From Phenylobacterium sp. (GTDB lineage Bacteria > Pseudomonadota > Alphaproteobacteria > Caulobacterales > Caulobacteraceae): a stretch of DNA of 64,000 nucleotides. This document shows, piece by piece, positions 8,092 through 16,682 of this stretch. Positions within the stretch are counted from its first letter, which is position 1, and the number at the start of each line of letters is the position of its first letter. The notes below the pieces were generated by a model that saw nothing but the letters and a program-made list of their open reading frames with translations, did not search any database and was not told the DNA's origin. The position numbers and the translations under genes were made by a program. The stretch lies in contig NZ_JAUXXE010000057.1 of the NCBI RefSeq assembly GCF_030681155.1, forward strand, positions 34,383 through 98,382, read 5' to 3'.

Positions 8092-8979
8092 CTAGGCCGC
8101 GACCAGCTCGCGACGGACCATGCGAGCATAGTCATCCATCAGGCCGAGCGAGAGCTCGCCCGGGGTGAAGGTATATTCGCCGATCTCGGCCACGGGCGTG
8201 ACCTCGGCGGCGGTGCCGACGACGAAGCACTCGGTGAAGCCCGCAAGCTCCTCCGGCTTGATGTGGCGTTCGATGACCTCGACGCCCTTGCTCTTGGCGA
8301 GCGCGATCACCGACTGGCGGGTGATCCCGTTCAGGAAGCAGTCTGGGGTCGGAGTATGGAGCGCGCCGTCCTTGACGAAGAACACGTTCGAACCGGTGCT
8401 CTCGGCGATGTAGCCCCGATAATCGAGCATCATTGCGTCGGTGTAGCCGGCCTTCTCGGCGGCGTGCTTGGAGATCGTGCAGATCATGTAGAGGCCGGTG
8501 GCCTTAGCGTGAACCGGCTCGGTTTCCGGCGACGGGCGCTTGTACTTCGCCCAAGTCATGCGGATGCCCTTGGCGCGCTCTTCCGGCTTGAAGTAGCTCG
8601 GCCAGTCCCACACCGCGATCGCCACGTGGATCTTTGTGTGTTGGGCCGACACCCCGATCATCTCCGAACCGCGCCAGGCGATCGGACGCAGATAGGCGTC
8701 GGTCAGGCCGTTCTTGGCGCAGGTGTCCTTGCAGGCCTGGCCGATCTCGGCCACCGTGAACGGGATTTCGAAGTCGAGCATCTCGGCCGACTTGAACAGA
8801 CGCTCGGTATGCTCGGTCAGCTTGTAGATCTCTCCCCCATACATCCGCTCGCCTTCGAACACCGCCGAGGCGTAATGGAGGCCGTGGGTCAGTACGTGCA
8901 CCGTCGCCTCGCGCCAGGGCACGAACTGGCCGTCCAGCCAGATCCATCCGTCGCGGTCATCGAAGGGCAGTAAAGACAT
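8092..8979 (-). CDS. ilvE: branched-chain amino acid aminotransferase
   Basis: A class IV PLP aminotransferase of 295 residues that makes leucine, isoleucine and valine from their 2-oxo acids. The numbering is almost that of E. coli IlvE: the PLP lysine is K159 (VHAKATGLYM) and E193 lies in GYIAESTGSN. LTHGLHYASAVFEGER (30-45) is the usual substrate-pocket stretch. I start it at the ATG at 8979, with AAAGGAG about 11 bases upstream; the frame runs further to 9054 without support. It is transcribed away from the marR-type regulator. Confidence 0.95.
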   Translation of the reverse strand: MSLLPFDDRDGWIWLDGQFVPWREATVHVLTHGLHYASAVFEGERMYGGEIYKLTEHTERLFKSAEMLDFEIPFTVAEIGQACKDTCAKNGLTDAYLRPIAWRGSEMIGVSAQHTKIHVAIAVWDWPSYFKPEERAKGIRMTWAKYKRPSPETEPVHAKATGLYMICTISKHAAEKAGYTDAMMLDYRGYIAESTGSNVFFVKDGALHTPTPDCFLNGITRQSVIALAKSKGVEVIERHIKPEELAGFTECFVVGTAAEVTPVAEIGEYTFTPGELSLGLMDDYARMVRRELVAA

Positions 8980-9060
8980 GAGGGAAAGTGCTCCTTTCAA
9001 CAGGGCCCTCTTACAGACCCCCGAGCCGGCCGCGTCAAATAAAATGGATTGCAAAACGTA

Positions 9061-9534
9061 ATGGCCGCCGCAGATCCAAGGCTCATTCTGCGCGACGAAG
9101 AGCTCGACGCAGGGCTTGAATTGATGATGCTTGCGGAGGCTGCGTTATGGGCCGGGGTTGATGCTGGTCTGGCCGCCGAAAGCCTTGGCCTTGGCCGATC
9201 TCATTGGCGCGCGGCCTTCTTGTTGAAACGCAGACCGGGCGTGGGTGTCCAGGAACTCGCGCACCTGACCAGTCTGTCCAAGCAGGCCGCCAGTCGCATT
9301 CTCACCGACCTGGAATCCAAGGGGCTGGTCGAAAAGGTCGCGGGCGATCTCGACGGCCGCCGACGCGCGGCCAGCCTTACCGAGGCCGGTCAGGCGTTCG
9401 AAGAGCGGATATCCGAACGCTTGCGCGGCCAGCTCGCCAGGTCATATCGCGTAGGCGGCTTGGACGGCGTGGCCGGCGCCAGGCAGATCCTTTCGGCGCT
9501 GGCCGGCGGGCGAATGAAAAGCGGAGGCGCCTGA
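9061..9534 (+). CDS. MarR-family transcriptional regulator (PetP-like)
   Basis: A 157-residue winged-helix regulator. The helix-turn-helix is visible at GVQELAHLTSLSKQAASRILTDLE and the wing at KVAGDLDGRRRAASLTEAG. The ATG at 9061 has no clear ribosome site, so the mRNA may be nearly leaderless; a TTG lies four codons upstream. Its stop codon overlaps the start of the response regulator (TGATG at 9532). A MarR-type gene directly before an OmpR-type regulator matches the petP-petR arrangement described in Rhodobacter capsulatus, where it affects cytochrome bc1 synthesis; the equivalence is inferred from order and family. Confidence 0.85.
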   Translation: MAAADPRLILRDEELDAGLELMMLAEAALWAGVDAGLAAESLGLGRSHWRAAFLLKRRPGVGVQELAHLTSLSKQAASRILTDLESKGLVEKVAGDLDGRRRAASLTEAGQAFEERISERLRGQLARSYRVGGLDGVAGARQILSALAGGRMKSGGA

Positions 9535-10238
9535 TGGCCGTTGCCGAAACTCCCGAGCGTCACCTGCTGGTCGTCGACGACGACGACCGCATCCGCAGCC
9601 TGCTGAAGGAATATCTCAGCCGCAACGGCTTCCGCGTGACGGCCGCGCCCGGCGGGGCCGCGGCGCGCAAGTTGATGGAGACGCTGGATTTCGACCTGGC
9701 GGTCTTCGACGTGATGATGCCGGGCGAGGACGGCTTTTCGCTGACCGCGTGGCTGCGCGAGCGCAAGGGCGCAGCCGGTCGCACCCCGGTGCTCATGCTG
9801 ACGGCGCGAGGCCTGGCCGAGGACCGCATCGAGGGCCTGCGACGGGGGGCCGACGACTACCTGCCCAAGCCGTTCGAGCCCGAGGAACTGCTGTTGCGCA
9901 TCGAAGCCATCCTCCGGCGTTCGCATGCGAGGCCCGCGGCGGGGAACGGCTCGATCTCGCTAGGGGTTTGCCAGTTCGACATCGAGCGAGGCGAGCTTAG
10001 CCGCGAAGGCGCGCCCATCCGCCTGACCGAGGCCGAGGTCGCGCTGTTGAAGCGCCTAGCCCGCAGTCCGCACGAGCCCGTTGATCGGTTGGAGCTGGCG
10101 CGTGAGACGGTCGATCCGTCGGGACGGGCCGTCGATGTCCAGGTCACCCGCCTGCGCCGGAAGATCGAGAGCGATCCAAAGGCCCCGCGTTATCTGCAGA
10201 CCGTTCGCGGTGTCGGCTACCTGCTAGCGCCTGATTGA
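9534..10238 (+). CDS. OmpR-family response regulator (PetR-like)
   Basis: A 234-residue two-component response regulator. The receiver domain fills 10-125 with the acidic pair in VVDDDDR (13-19), the phospho-acceptor D59 (VFDVMMPGEDG) and the lysine of YLPKPFEPEE near 110. The C-terminal winged helix (about 140-232) ends with the typical VQVTRLRRKIESD and TVRGVGYLL segments. It overlaps the MarR gene by one base and the kinase by one base (TGATG), so the three are one translation-coupled operon. Confidence 0.93.
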   Translation: MAVAETPERHLLVVDDDDRIRSLLKEYLSRNGFRVTAAPGGAAARKLMETLDFDLAVFDVMMPGEDGFSLTAWLRERKGAAGRTPVLMLTARGLAEDRIEGLRRGADDYLPKPFEPEELLLRIEAILRRSHARPAAGNGSISLGVCQFDIERGELSREGAPIRLTEAEVALLKRLARSPHEPVDRLELARETVDPSGRAVDVQVTRLRRKIESDPKAPRYLQTVRGVGYLLAPD

Positions 10239-11590
10239 TGAAATTCCCGCGCCTCCTTGAGCCGATCCATATGCAGCGGCTGATCAAGCGCAGCCTGCCG
10301 ACCTCGCTGTTCGGCCGCTCGCTGCTGATCATCGTGCTGCCGGTGGCGCTGATGCAGATCGCCGTAACCTGGATCTTCTTCGACGCCCATTGGCAGACGG
10401 TCACGGGTCGGTTGTCCGATGGGCTGGCGGGCGAAGTCGCCTGGGCGGTGGAAAGCTATGAGGACGAACCGAACTCCAGCACCATGGCCAAGCTGGCCGA
10501 CCGAGCCGAGAAATCACTAAGTCTTTCCATCGCCCTGCAGCCGGGCAAGGAACTGCCCGCCCGCCGACGCACCAACACCTTCGCGGTCGTTGACCGGTCC
10601 CTGGAGCGGGCGCTGTCAGAGCGGTTGGACGCACCGTTCTGGTTCGACACCACCCGCTACCCCGCCTATGTCGACATCCGGGTGAAGGTCGACCAGGGCG
10701 TGATCCGCATCCTGGCGCCGCGCGACCGGGCCTTCGCCACTCAGGGCCACATCTTCGTGCTGTGGATGGCCATGGCCACCATCCTGCTGACCGCCATCGC
10801 CATCCTGTTCATCCGCAACCAGACCCGCACCATCGAGCGGCTGGCCTCGGCCGCCGACGCGTTCGGGCGCGGAATCGACGCCCCGGCCTTCAAGCCCAGC
10901 GGCGCACGCGAAGTCCGGCAGGCCGCCCACGCCTTCCTGGCGATGAAGTCGCGCATCCAACGCCATATCGACCAGCGGACCGCCCTCCTGGCCTCTGTCA
11001 GCCACGACCTGCGCACGCCGCTGACCCGCCTGAAGCTGGAACTGGCGATGGCTGAGCCCAGTCCGCGCAACGCCGAGATGAAGCGCGACTTGGCCGAGAT
11101 GGAGCACATGATCGACGAGTACCTCGCCTTCGCGCGCGGCGAGGGCGGCGAGGCGGTCGAAATCGTCAGCCTGAGATCCCTGATCGACGAAGTCAGCCAG
11201 GGGGCCTTGCGGGCAGGCGCCAAGGTCAATGTGACCGTGGACCCGGAGCTCATCGCCAAGGTCCGCCCCAATGCGTTGAAACGGGCGCTGTCGAACCTGG
11301 TGATGAACGCAGCGGCCCACGGCGAGAACATTGAGGTCAGCGCCTCTCCACGCCTAGCCGGCGGGGTGGAGATCATCGTCGATGACGACGGGCCAGGTAT
11401 TCCGCCGGACCGCTACGAGGACGCCTTCAAGGCCTTCAACCGGCTCGACGAATCCCGCAATCAGAACGCCAAGGGCGTAGGACTCGGCCTGGCCATCGCC
11501 CGTGACGTGGCGCGCAGCCACGGCGGCGACGTCACGTTGGACCGATCGCCGCAGCGCGGCCTGCGGGCTATAGTCCGCCTGCCCGGATAG
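10238..11590 (+). CDS. membrane sensor histidine kinase (EnvZ-like)
   Basis: A 450-residue kinase, partner of the adjacent regulator. Two membrane spans (about 27-49 and 170-192) flank a periplasmic domain of roughly 120 residues. A HAMP region follows (about 193-245), then the H-box with H256 (SVSHDLRTPLTR), the N-box (NALKRALSNLVMNAAAHGE), the G1 box (DDDGPGIP) and the G2 box (GVGLGLAIARDV). The ATG at 10238 overlaps the regulator's stop codon. The signal it senses is unknown. Confidence 0.93.
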   Translation: MKFPRLLEPIHMQRLIKRSLPTSLFGRSLLIIVLPVALMQIAVTWIFFDAHWQTVTGRLSDGLAGEVAWAVESYEDEPNSSTMAKLADRAEKSLSLSIALQPGKELPARRRTNTFAVVDRSLERALSERLDAPFWFDTTRYPAYVDIRVKVDQGVIRILAPRDRAFATQGHIFVLWMAMATILLTAIAILFIRNQTRTIERLASAADAFGRGIDAPAFKPSGAREVRQAAHAFLAMKSRIQRHIDQRTALLASVSHDLRTPLTRLKLELAMAEPSPRNAEMKRDLAEMEHMIDEYLAFARGEGGEAVEIVSLRSLIDEVSQGALRAGAKVNVTVDPELIAKVRPNALKRALSNLVMNAAAHGENIEVSASPRLAGGVEIIVDDDGPGIPPDRYEDAFKAFNRLDESRNQNAKGVGLGLAIARDVARSHGGDVTLDRSPQRGLRAIVRLPG

Positions 11591-11654
11591 CAACGTTCAT
11601 CGAGACTTCACACGCCGTCGGCAAAGCTTGCCGAAGAGAAAGGGAGACAGTCGC

Positions 11655-12095
11655 ATGAAGCTGGTACATCTCGCCGCCGCCACCTTGGCGTTCGCGGCCC
11701 TGGGTTCAACGGCCTATGCGGCTGATCCGGTCGAGGGCACCTGGCTGGTCCAGGCCGGCACCGCCAAGGTCCGCGTCGCGCCCTGCGGCGGCGACAAGGC
11801 CAAGATGTGCGGCGTTGTCGTCTGGATGAAGACGCCGAACGACAAGGCCGGCCAACCGATGAAGGACTTGAACAATCCTGACGCGGCCATGCGTGGCCGC
11901 CCGATCGTCGGCCTGACGATGATACGGGACTTCAAGCCGGCCGGAGCCGGCAAATGGGCCGGCGGAAAAATCTACGACCCGTCCAGCGGCAAGACATACG
12001 GCTCCAAGATTAGCGTCAATCCGGACGGCACGCTGAAGGTGGAGGGCTGCATCACCGTCGTCTGCCAGGCCCAGACCTGGAAGCGGTCGAGCTAG
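11655..12095 (+). CDS. DUF2147-family exported protein
   Basis: A 146-residue secreted or periplasmic protein. Residues 1-22 form a signal peptide ending in AYAAD. The mature part has the family pattern: EGTWLVQ near the start, two cysteines (APCGGDKAKMCG) that could form a disulfide, the PIVGLTMIRDFKP segment and KIYDPSSGKTYGSKI before a C-terminal CITVVCQ. The start at 11655 follows AAGGGAG; an upstream frame to 11628 is unsupported. Family function is unknown. It converges on proC across a large hairpin element. Confidence 0.82.
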   Translation: MKLVHLAAATLAFAALGSTAYAADPVEGTWLVQAGTAKVRVAPCGGDKAKMCGVVVWMKTPNDKAGQPMKDLNNPDAAMRGRPIVGLTMIRDFKPAGAGKWAGGKIYDPSSGKTYGSKISVNPDGTLKVEGCITVVCQAQTWKRSS

Positions 12096-12105
12096 CCACA
12101 CACAG

Positions 12106-12220
12106 TCGTCATCCTCTGGTCAGCCGCAGGCTGATCCAGGGGACCCGCGCTGATTTCGCAAAATGTGGAGGGGCCGCTTGGGTTCCCCGGATCGTCTTGC
12201 AGACGACCGGAAGATGACGA
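12106..12220. repeat. long imperfect inverted repeat at the DUF2147/proC convergent junction
   Basis: Two 41-base arms, 12106-12146 and 12180-12220, begin and end with TCGTCATC and GATGACGA and match at 31 of 41 positions as inverted copies. Each arm is itself palindromic (for example TCAGCC-gca-GGCTGA in the left arm). The element fills the whole junction and could act as a bidirectional transcription block. Similar TCGTC/GACGA-ended elements occur at 55581-55697 and 61239-61273. Confidence 0.7.
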
Positions 12221-12230
12221 GCTGGCTGGA

Positions 12231-13025
12231 CTAGCCGCCCAGTTCCTTGGACCGCCGCGCGGCGGCCGCCACCGCATCGCGCAGCAGGTCAGGCAAACCG
12301 CCCTGCCCCAGCAGCACCTCAAGCGCCGCCTGGGTGGTGCCGCCCGGCGAGGTGACTTGCTTGCGAAGCTCAGCCGGCTCTTCTCCACTGCGGGCGAGCA
12401 GAGCCGCGGCCCCGGTGATGGTGGAGCGGGCCAAGCGCGAGGCGTCTTCCGACGGCAGGCCGGCCGCGGCGCCGGCCGCCTCCAGCGCCTCAACGAAGGC
12501 GTAGAGATAGGCAGGCGCCGAACCGGAAACGCCGGTGGCCGCGTGCAGCAGTTCCTCTTCAGCCAGATCGACAGCAGTCCCCACCGGGCCGAACAGGGCA
12601 TGCGCCCTGGCGCGCGCCTCGGAGCTCGCCGCATAGATACTGGTCGTGCCCTGGCCGATCGCCACAGCGGTCGTCGGCATGACGCGCGCCACGGAGCGCC
12701 CGCCAAAAGCCTGCGAAATATCGGTCGACTTCACGCCTGCTGCGATCGAGACGATCACCGCGTCGGGCGCCAGATGTTGAGCGACCTCGGCGGCCGCTTC
12801 ACGCCAGATCTGCGGCTTGACCGCCAGCAGCACGGTCTTGGCGCGGGCCAGCACCTCGTCGGCCGGGTTGATCAGAGCGCCGGCTTGCGCCGCAGCCTCC
12901 ACCGTCGGGTTGGCGTTCGGCTCGCGGATCAGCAGTTCGGAGGCCTGGAAGGCCCCCGCAGCGCGCCACCCGTCGATCAGCGCGCCGCCCATGCGGCCGG
13001 CGCCCAGCATCAAGATCGGCGTCAT
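12231..13025 (-). CDS. proC: pyrroline-5-carboxylate reductase
   Basis: ProC performs the last step of proline synthesis, NAD(P)H-dependent reduction of pyrroline-5-carboxylate. The 264 residues begin with the Rossmann motif MLGAGRMGGALIDGW, and the C-terminal dimerisation domain carries the signature ATGVSGSAPAYLYAFVEAL (around 165) and TSPGGTTQAALEVL (around 228). I start it at the ATG at 13025, seven bases after the stop of the YbjN gene, with which it shares an operon. Confidence 0.95.
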   Translation of the reverse strand: MTPILMLGAGRMGGALIDGWRAAGAFQASELLIREPNANPTVEAAAQAGALINPADEVLARAKTVLLAVKPQIWREAAAEVAQHLAPDAVIVSIAAGVKSTDISQAFGGRSVARVMPTTAVAIGQGTTSIYAASSEARARAHALFGPVGTAVDLAEEELLHAATGVSGSAPAYLYAFVEALEAAGAAAGLPSEDASRLARSTITGAAALLARSGEEPAELRKQVTSPGGTTQAALEVLLGQGGLPDLLRDAVAAAARRSKELGG

Positions 13026-13032
13026 CGAAAGT

Positions 13033-13536
13033 CTAGGCCTCGCCGACCGTCTCGAACATGCAGGCGGCGATCGCATCGGCGGGCGACTTGGAGCCACCCA
13101 CCAGGAAGTCGAAAGCCGGATAGAAGCGGTCAGCCGCCTCCATCGCCACGTCGATCATCGCCGCGGCCTGGGCGAGGCTCGGCCGCTCGCCGGTCATCAG
13201 GGACATGGCGTGGCGGAAGATGATCTCGCCATCGTCCCAGACCTCGAAGTGGCCAAGCCAGACACGCTGGTTCAGCGTCGAGACCAGTTCGAACGCGGCG
13301 GGGCGTTGCTCGGTGGTGACCTGCTGATCGATCGAGAGGCAGAGCTGAAGGCAGTCGGCTTCCGGCCGCCACGCAAACCAGAGCTCATAGTCCTTCCAGT
13401 CGCCGGCGAGGGTGAAGGCGAGATCGCCATCCTCGGTGCGGTCGAACTGAAGGTTCTCGGCCGTCAGAACGTGCTCGACAACGTCAAGCGGATCCAGGGT
13501 GACCAGGACGTCTTCGTCAGACTGAGGCGTGTCCAT
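13033..13536 (-). CDS. YbjN domain-containing protein
   Basis: A 167-residue acidic cytoplasmic protein of the YbjN family, which has a fold like type III secretion chaperones and regulatory roles in some bacteria. Matching segments are the LDPLDVVEHVLTAENLQFDR start, the SIDQQVTTEQRPAAFELVSTLNQR helix and WLGHFEVWDDGEIIFRHAM. AAAGGA precedes the ATG at 13536. It lies directly upstream of proC, an arrangement I recall from other alphaproteobacteria; the functional link is unclear. Confidence 0.88.
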   Translation of the reverse strand: MDTPQSDEDVLVTLDPLDVVEHVLTAENLQFDRTEDGDLAFTLAGDWKDYELWFAWRPEADCLQLCLSIDQQVTTEQRPAAFELVSTLNQRVWLGHFEVWDDGEIIFRHAMSLMTGERPSLAQAAAMIDVAMEAADRFYPAFDFLVGGSKSPADAIAACMFETVGEA

Positions 13537-13674
13537 AAGACCGGCGGTCCTTTCGCAGAGGGCGTGGAGGCCGAGCGGGCCACCGAATCGCCTGCGATCT
13601 TGAAATTAAGCTGCTTCGCGCTGTGTCCGTCACCGGCTTCTTCGCCTTGGCGACCCACATTCGCGTGTTTGTCT

Positions 13675-13920
13675 CTAGTCTTTTTTGGCGGTCTTCTTCG
13701 GCGCCGCTGTTTTGAGCGTTTCAAGCTCTGCGCGCAGAGCCGCGATCTCCAGCTTCAACGCCTCGAATTCATCGCGGCGGATCAGGTCGAGGTCGGCGGC
13801 GAAGCGGTCGCCTTGGGCGCGAAAAGCCGCTTTCGCCTCTTCACCCGCGGTTTGGGCGAGGCCCATGGCGGCGTTGGTAAGCTTGGCGAATTCGTCCAGG
13901 AAGGGATTCTGGGTCTGCAT
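13675..13920 (-). CDS. UbiK-family (BMFP) accessory factor
   Basis: An 81-residue coiled-coil protein of the YqiC/UbiK family, a membrane-fusogenic, trimer-forming factor that helps ubiquinone synthesis enzymes. The N-terminal amphipathic segment (NPFLDEFAKLTNAAMGLAQTA) and the C-terminal heptad stretch (DEFEALKLEIAALRAELETL) are typical. The last dozen residues are a lysine-rich tail (KKTAKKD). It is transcribed divergently from lgt. A 138-base gap separates it from the YbjN gene and shows nothing I recognise. Confidence 0.85.
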   Translation of the reverse strand: MQTQNPFLDEFAKLTNAAMGLAQTAGEEAKAAFRAQGDRFAADLDLIRRDEFEALKLEIAALRAELETLKTAAPKKTAKKD

Positions 13921-14003
13921 AGCTTCCTATATGGCCCGCCAGGGGATGAAAGCGAAGGGCTTCTCGTCTAAACCCACAAGCGACGCTTTCGGAGACATCA
14001 GCC

Positions 14004-14849
14004 TTGCCGTTCCCCGACTTCGACCCGGTCCTTTTACAGATCGGGCCTTTTGCAATCCGCTGGTACGCCCTGGCCTATGTGGCGGGCATCCTGGTGGGGT
14101 GGCGCTATGTCGCGGGATTGATCAAGAATCAGGCCTTATGGGGGCCGCGCGGCGCGCCCGCCACCATTCCCCAGGTCGACGACCTGATCTTGTGGATCAC
14201 GCTGGGCATCATCCTTGGCGGGCGTCTCGGCCACGTCTTCTTCTATACCCCGTCGCTGATCTTCACTGATCCTCTGGAGGTGGTGAAAGTCTGGAACGGC
14301 GGGATGAGCTTCCACGGCGGGGCGCTCGGCGTGCTGATCGCCGTCTTCATCTTCACCCGGGTCAACAAGATCGACGTCCTGCGGATCGGCGACGCCATCA
14401 CCGCCGCCGCGCCGATCGGCCTGTTCTTTGGCCGCATCGCCAACTTCATCAACGGCGAGCTTTGGGGCCGGCCGACGGATGTGCCCTGGGCCTTTGTCTT
14501 TCCCCATGCCGGCATCATGCCGCGCCACCCCAGCCAACTCTATGAAGCGGCGCTGGAGGGCCTCGTCCTCTTCCTGATCCTGCGTTGGGCGACGCACGGG
14601 GCCAAGCTGCTTCAGCGACGCGGCGTCGTCGCCGGCATCTTCCTGCTGGGCTATGCGACCTTCCGCACCTTCATCGAGAACTTCCGCGAACCCGACAACT
14701 ACCTCCCCAACTTCCCGCTTGGACTGACCATGGGGATGATGTTGAGCGCGCCGATGTTCATCGGAGGCGCCTGGCTGATCTGGCGCGGCCTGCGCGAGCC
14801 TTTGGCCACCGAGGCCGACGCCCCGCCGGCCAAGCCGCAAACCCCATGA
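14004..14849 (+). CDS. lgt: prolipoprotein diacylglyceryl transferase
   Basis: Lgt attaches diacylglycerol to the lipobox cysteine of prolipoproteins in the inner membrane. The 281 residues contain about seven membrane spans and the family motifs: IRWYALAYVAGI at the N terminus, GGRLGHVFFY, FHGGALG and GRIANFINGELWGRPTD (about 150-166), then RHPSQLYEA. The start is a TTG at 14004 with CGGAG ten bases upstream. Its last four bases overlap the methyltransferase start (ATGA), so lgt-midA-pgeF is a coupled operon. It would serve the lipoproteins encoded at 18953 and 63013. Confidence 0.95.
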   Translation: MPFPDFDPVLLQIGPFAIRWYALAYVAGILVGWRYVAGLIKNQALWGPRGAPATIPQVDDLILWITLGIILGGRLGHVFFYTPSLIFTDPLEVVKVWNGGMSFHGGALGVLIAVFIFTRVNKIDVLRIGDAITAAAPIGLFFGRIANFINGELWGRPTDVPWAFVFPHAGIMPRHPSQLYEAALEGLVLFLILRWATHGAKLLQRRGVVAGIFLLGYATFRTFIENFREPDNYLPNFPLGLTMGMMLSAPMFIGGAWLIWRGLREPLATEADAPPAKPQTP

Positions 14850-15901
14850 CGCTGCGCGATCGCCTGACGGCCCAAATCCGGGCCAGCGGGCCGCTGACGG
14901 TCGCGCAATATATGAACGCCTGCCTGCACGATCCTGAGTTCGGCTACTACGCCACGCGTCCGGCCCTAGGCGCGGGCGGCGATTTCATCACCGCGCCACT
15001 GGTCAGCCAGATGTTCGGCGAGCTGATCGGCCTTTGGGCGGTCGAGAGCTGGAACCGGCTCGGTCGTCCCTCGCCCTTCCGGCTGATCGAGATGGGACCT
15101 GGCGACGGAACCCTGATGAGCGACCTGCTGCGCGCCGCGCGGCTATCGCCGGAATTCACCGACGCCGCGGACGTCTGGCTGGTCGAGGTGTCGCCCCCGC
15201 TGCGCGATCGCCAGCGGCAGGTCCTGGGCGATCGGATATCCTGGGCCGGTTCGCTGGCCGAGGTCCCGGGCGACGCGCCCATCCTGTTGGTCGCCAACGA
15301 GTTGCTGGATTGCCTACCCGCCCGCCAGTTCATGCGTACCGAACGCGGCTGGGCCGAACGGATGGTCGGGCTGGATGAGGCGGGCGACCTCGCCTTCGGC
15401 CTCGCCCACACCCCGCCTCTACCTCGTGAGGGGCCAGTCGGCGCCGTCCTCGAACAGGCTCCCGCCCAGGCGGCCTTGGGCGTCGAACTCGCCACGCGGA
15501 TCGTCGCCGACGGCGGTGCGGCGCTGTTGATCGACTACGGCCGCGCCACGCCCGGCTTCGGCGACACCCTGCAAGCCTTGCGCAAGCACCAGAAGGAAAG
15601 CCCGCTGGCGTCGCCGGGCGAGGCCGACCTCACCGTCCACGCCGATTTCCCGGCCGTCCTCGCCGCCGCCCACGCCCAGGGCGCCGGCACCGCGCAAATC
15701 CTGACCCAAGGCGAGTTCCTGGTGCGGCTGGGGATCGGAGCCCGCGCCGAGGCTCTGGCCGCGGCCCGCCCTGACCGCGGCGACGAGATCGAACGCCAAC
15801 TTGAGCGCCTAGTCTCGCCCGACCAGATGGGCGAGCTGTTCAAGGTCGCCTGCATCCATACGCCGGGCTTCGTTCCGCCCGGATTTGAGGGCCTAACTTG
15901 A
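14846..15901 (+). CDS. class I SAM-dependent methyltransferase, MidA/NDUFAF7 family
   Basis: A 351-residue protein of the family (DUF185) whose mitochondrial member dimethylates an arginine of a complex I subunit. The SAM site is seen as LIEMGPGDGTLMSDLLR around 80, and the N-terminal PLTVAQYMNACLHDPEFGYYA and GGDFITAPLVSQMFGEL segments are diagnostic. The ATG at 14846 overlaps lgt by four bases, and its stop overlaps the pgeF TTG start. A role in complex I maturation in this organism is inferred from the family only. Confidence 0.9.
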   Translation: MTLRDRLTAQIRASGPLTVAQYMNACLHDPEFGYYATRPALGAGGDFITAPLVSQMFGELIGLWAVESWNRLGRPSPFRLIEMGPGDGTLMSDLLRAARLSPEFTDAADVWLVEVSPPLRDRQRQVLGDRISWAGSLAEVPGDAPILLVANELLDCLPARQFMRTERGWAERMVGLDEAGDLAFGLAHTPPLPREGPVGAVLEQAPAQAALGVELATRIVADGGAALLIDYGRATPGFGDTLQALRKHQKESPLASPGEADLTVHADFPAVLAAAHAQGAGTAQILTQGEFLVRLGIGARAEALAAARPDRGDEIERQLERLVSPDQMGELFKVACIHTPGFVPPGFEGLT

Positions 15902-16671
15902 CCGACCTGCCTGTGATCACCTCGCCCCTGCTCGATCTCGCGGGCGTTCAGCACGCCTTCTTCACACGCCAGGGCGGGGTTTCGACCGGCATCTACGAAG
16001 GCCTGAATGTCGGGCTGGGATCGGGCGATGCGCCAGCCGACGTCGCCGAGAACCGGCGCCGCGCCGCGGCCTATTTCGGCGTCGGCCCCGAGGCCCTGAA
16101 CACCGCCTACCAGATCCATTCAGCCACCGCCCTAATCGCCGATGGTCCGTGGGGCGACGTCCGGCCGGAAGCCGATGGCGTGGCGACGAACCGGCAGAGC
16201 CTCGTCTGTGGCGCCCTGGCGGCCGACTGCGCGCCGATCCTGTTCGCCGACCCGAAGGCCGGGGTCGTGGCCGCCGCCCACGCCGGTTGGAAAGGCGCCC
16301 TGACCGGGGTCGCTGAGGCGACTCTCGACCAGATGCTCGCGCTGGGCGCGCGGCGCCCCGACATCGTCGCGGTCGTGGGTCCGTGCATCGGCCCCGCTTC
16401 CTATGAGATCGGACTGGAATTCCTGGAACGCTTCACAGCGGAGTCGCCTGGCAACGCCCAGTTCTTCACGCCGGGGGAGACGGCGGACAAGGCGATGTTC
16501 GACCTCCCGGCCTTCGTCCTGCACCGCCTTCGCAGCGCCGGCGTCGAGACTTGCGAATGGATCGGCCGCGACACCTGCGCCGAGGAGGACCTGTTCTTCT
16601 CCAATCGCCGGGCGTTCAAGCGCGGCGAGCCGGACTTCGGTCGCCTGCTGTCGGCCATCGCCCTGACCTAG
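15898..16671 (+). CDS. pgeF: peptidoglycan editing factor PgeF (multicopper polyphenol oxidase/laccase-domain family)
   Basis: PgeF (YfiH) removes wrongly inserted L-serine peptides from peptidoglycan precursors. The 257 residues carry FFTRQGGVSTGIYEGLN near the start, the metal-site segments LAADCAPILFAD and AAHAGWKGALTG, and VVGPCIGPASYEIG, followed by a C-terminal SNRRAFKRGEPDFGR. The TTG start at 15898 overlaps the midA stop by four bases. It converges on chaA with 11 bases between stops. Confidence 0.92.
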   Translation: MTDLPVITSPLLDLAGVQHAFFTRQGGVSTGIYEGLNVGLGSGDAPADVAENRRRAAAYFGVGPEALNTAYQIHSATALIADGPWGDVRPEADGVATNRQSLVCGALAADCAPILFADPKAGVVAAAHAGWKGALTGVAEATLDQMLALGARRPDIVAVVGPCIGPASYEIGLEFLERFTAESPGNAQFFTPGETADKAMFDLPAFVLHRLRSAGVETCEWIGRDTCAEEDLFFSNRRAFKRGEPDFGRLLSAIALT

Positions 16672-16682
16672 GCCCGCCGCGC

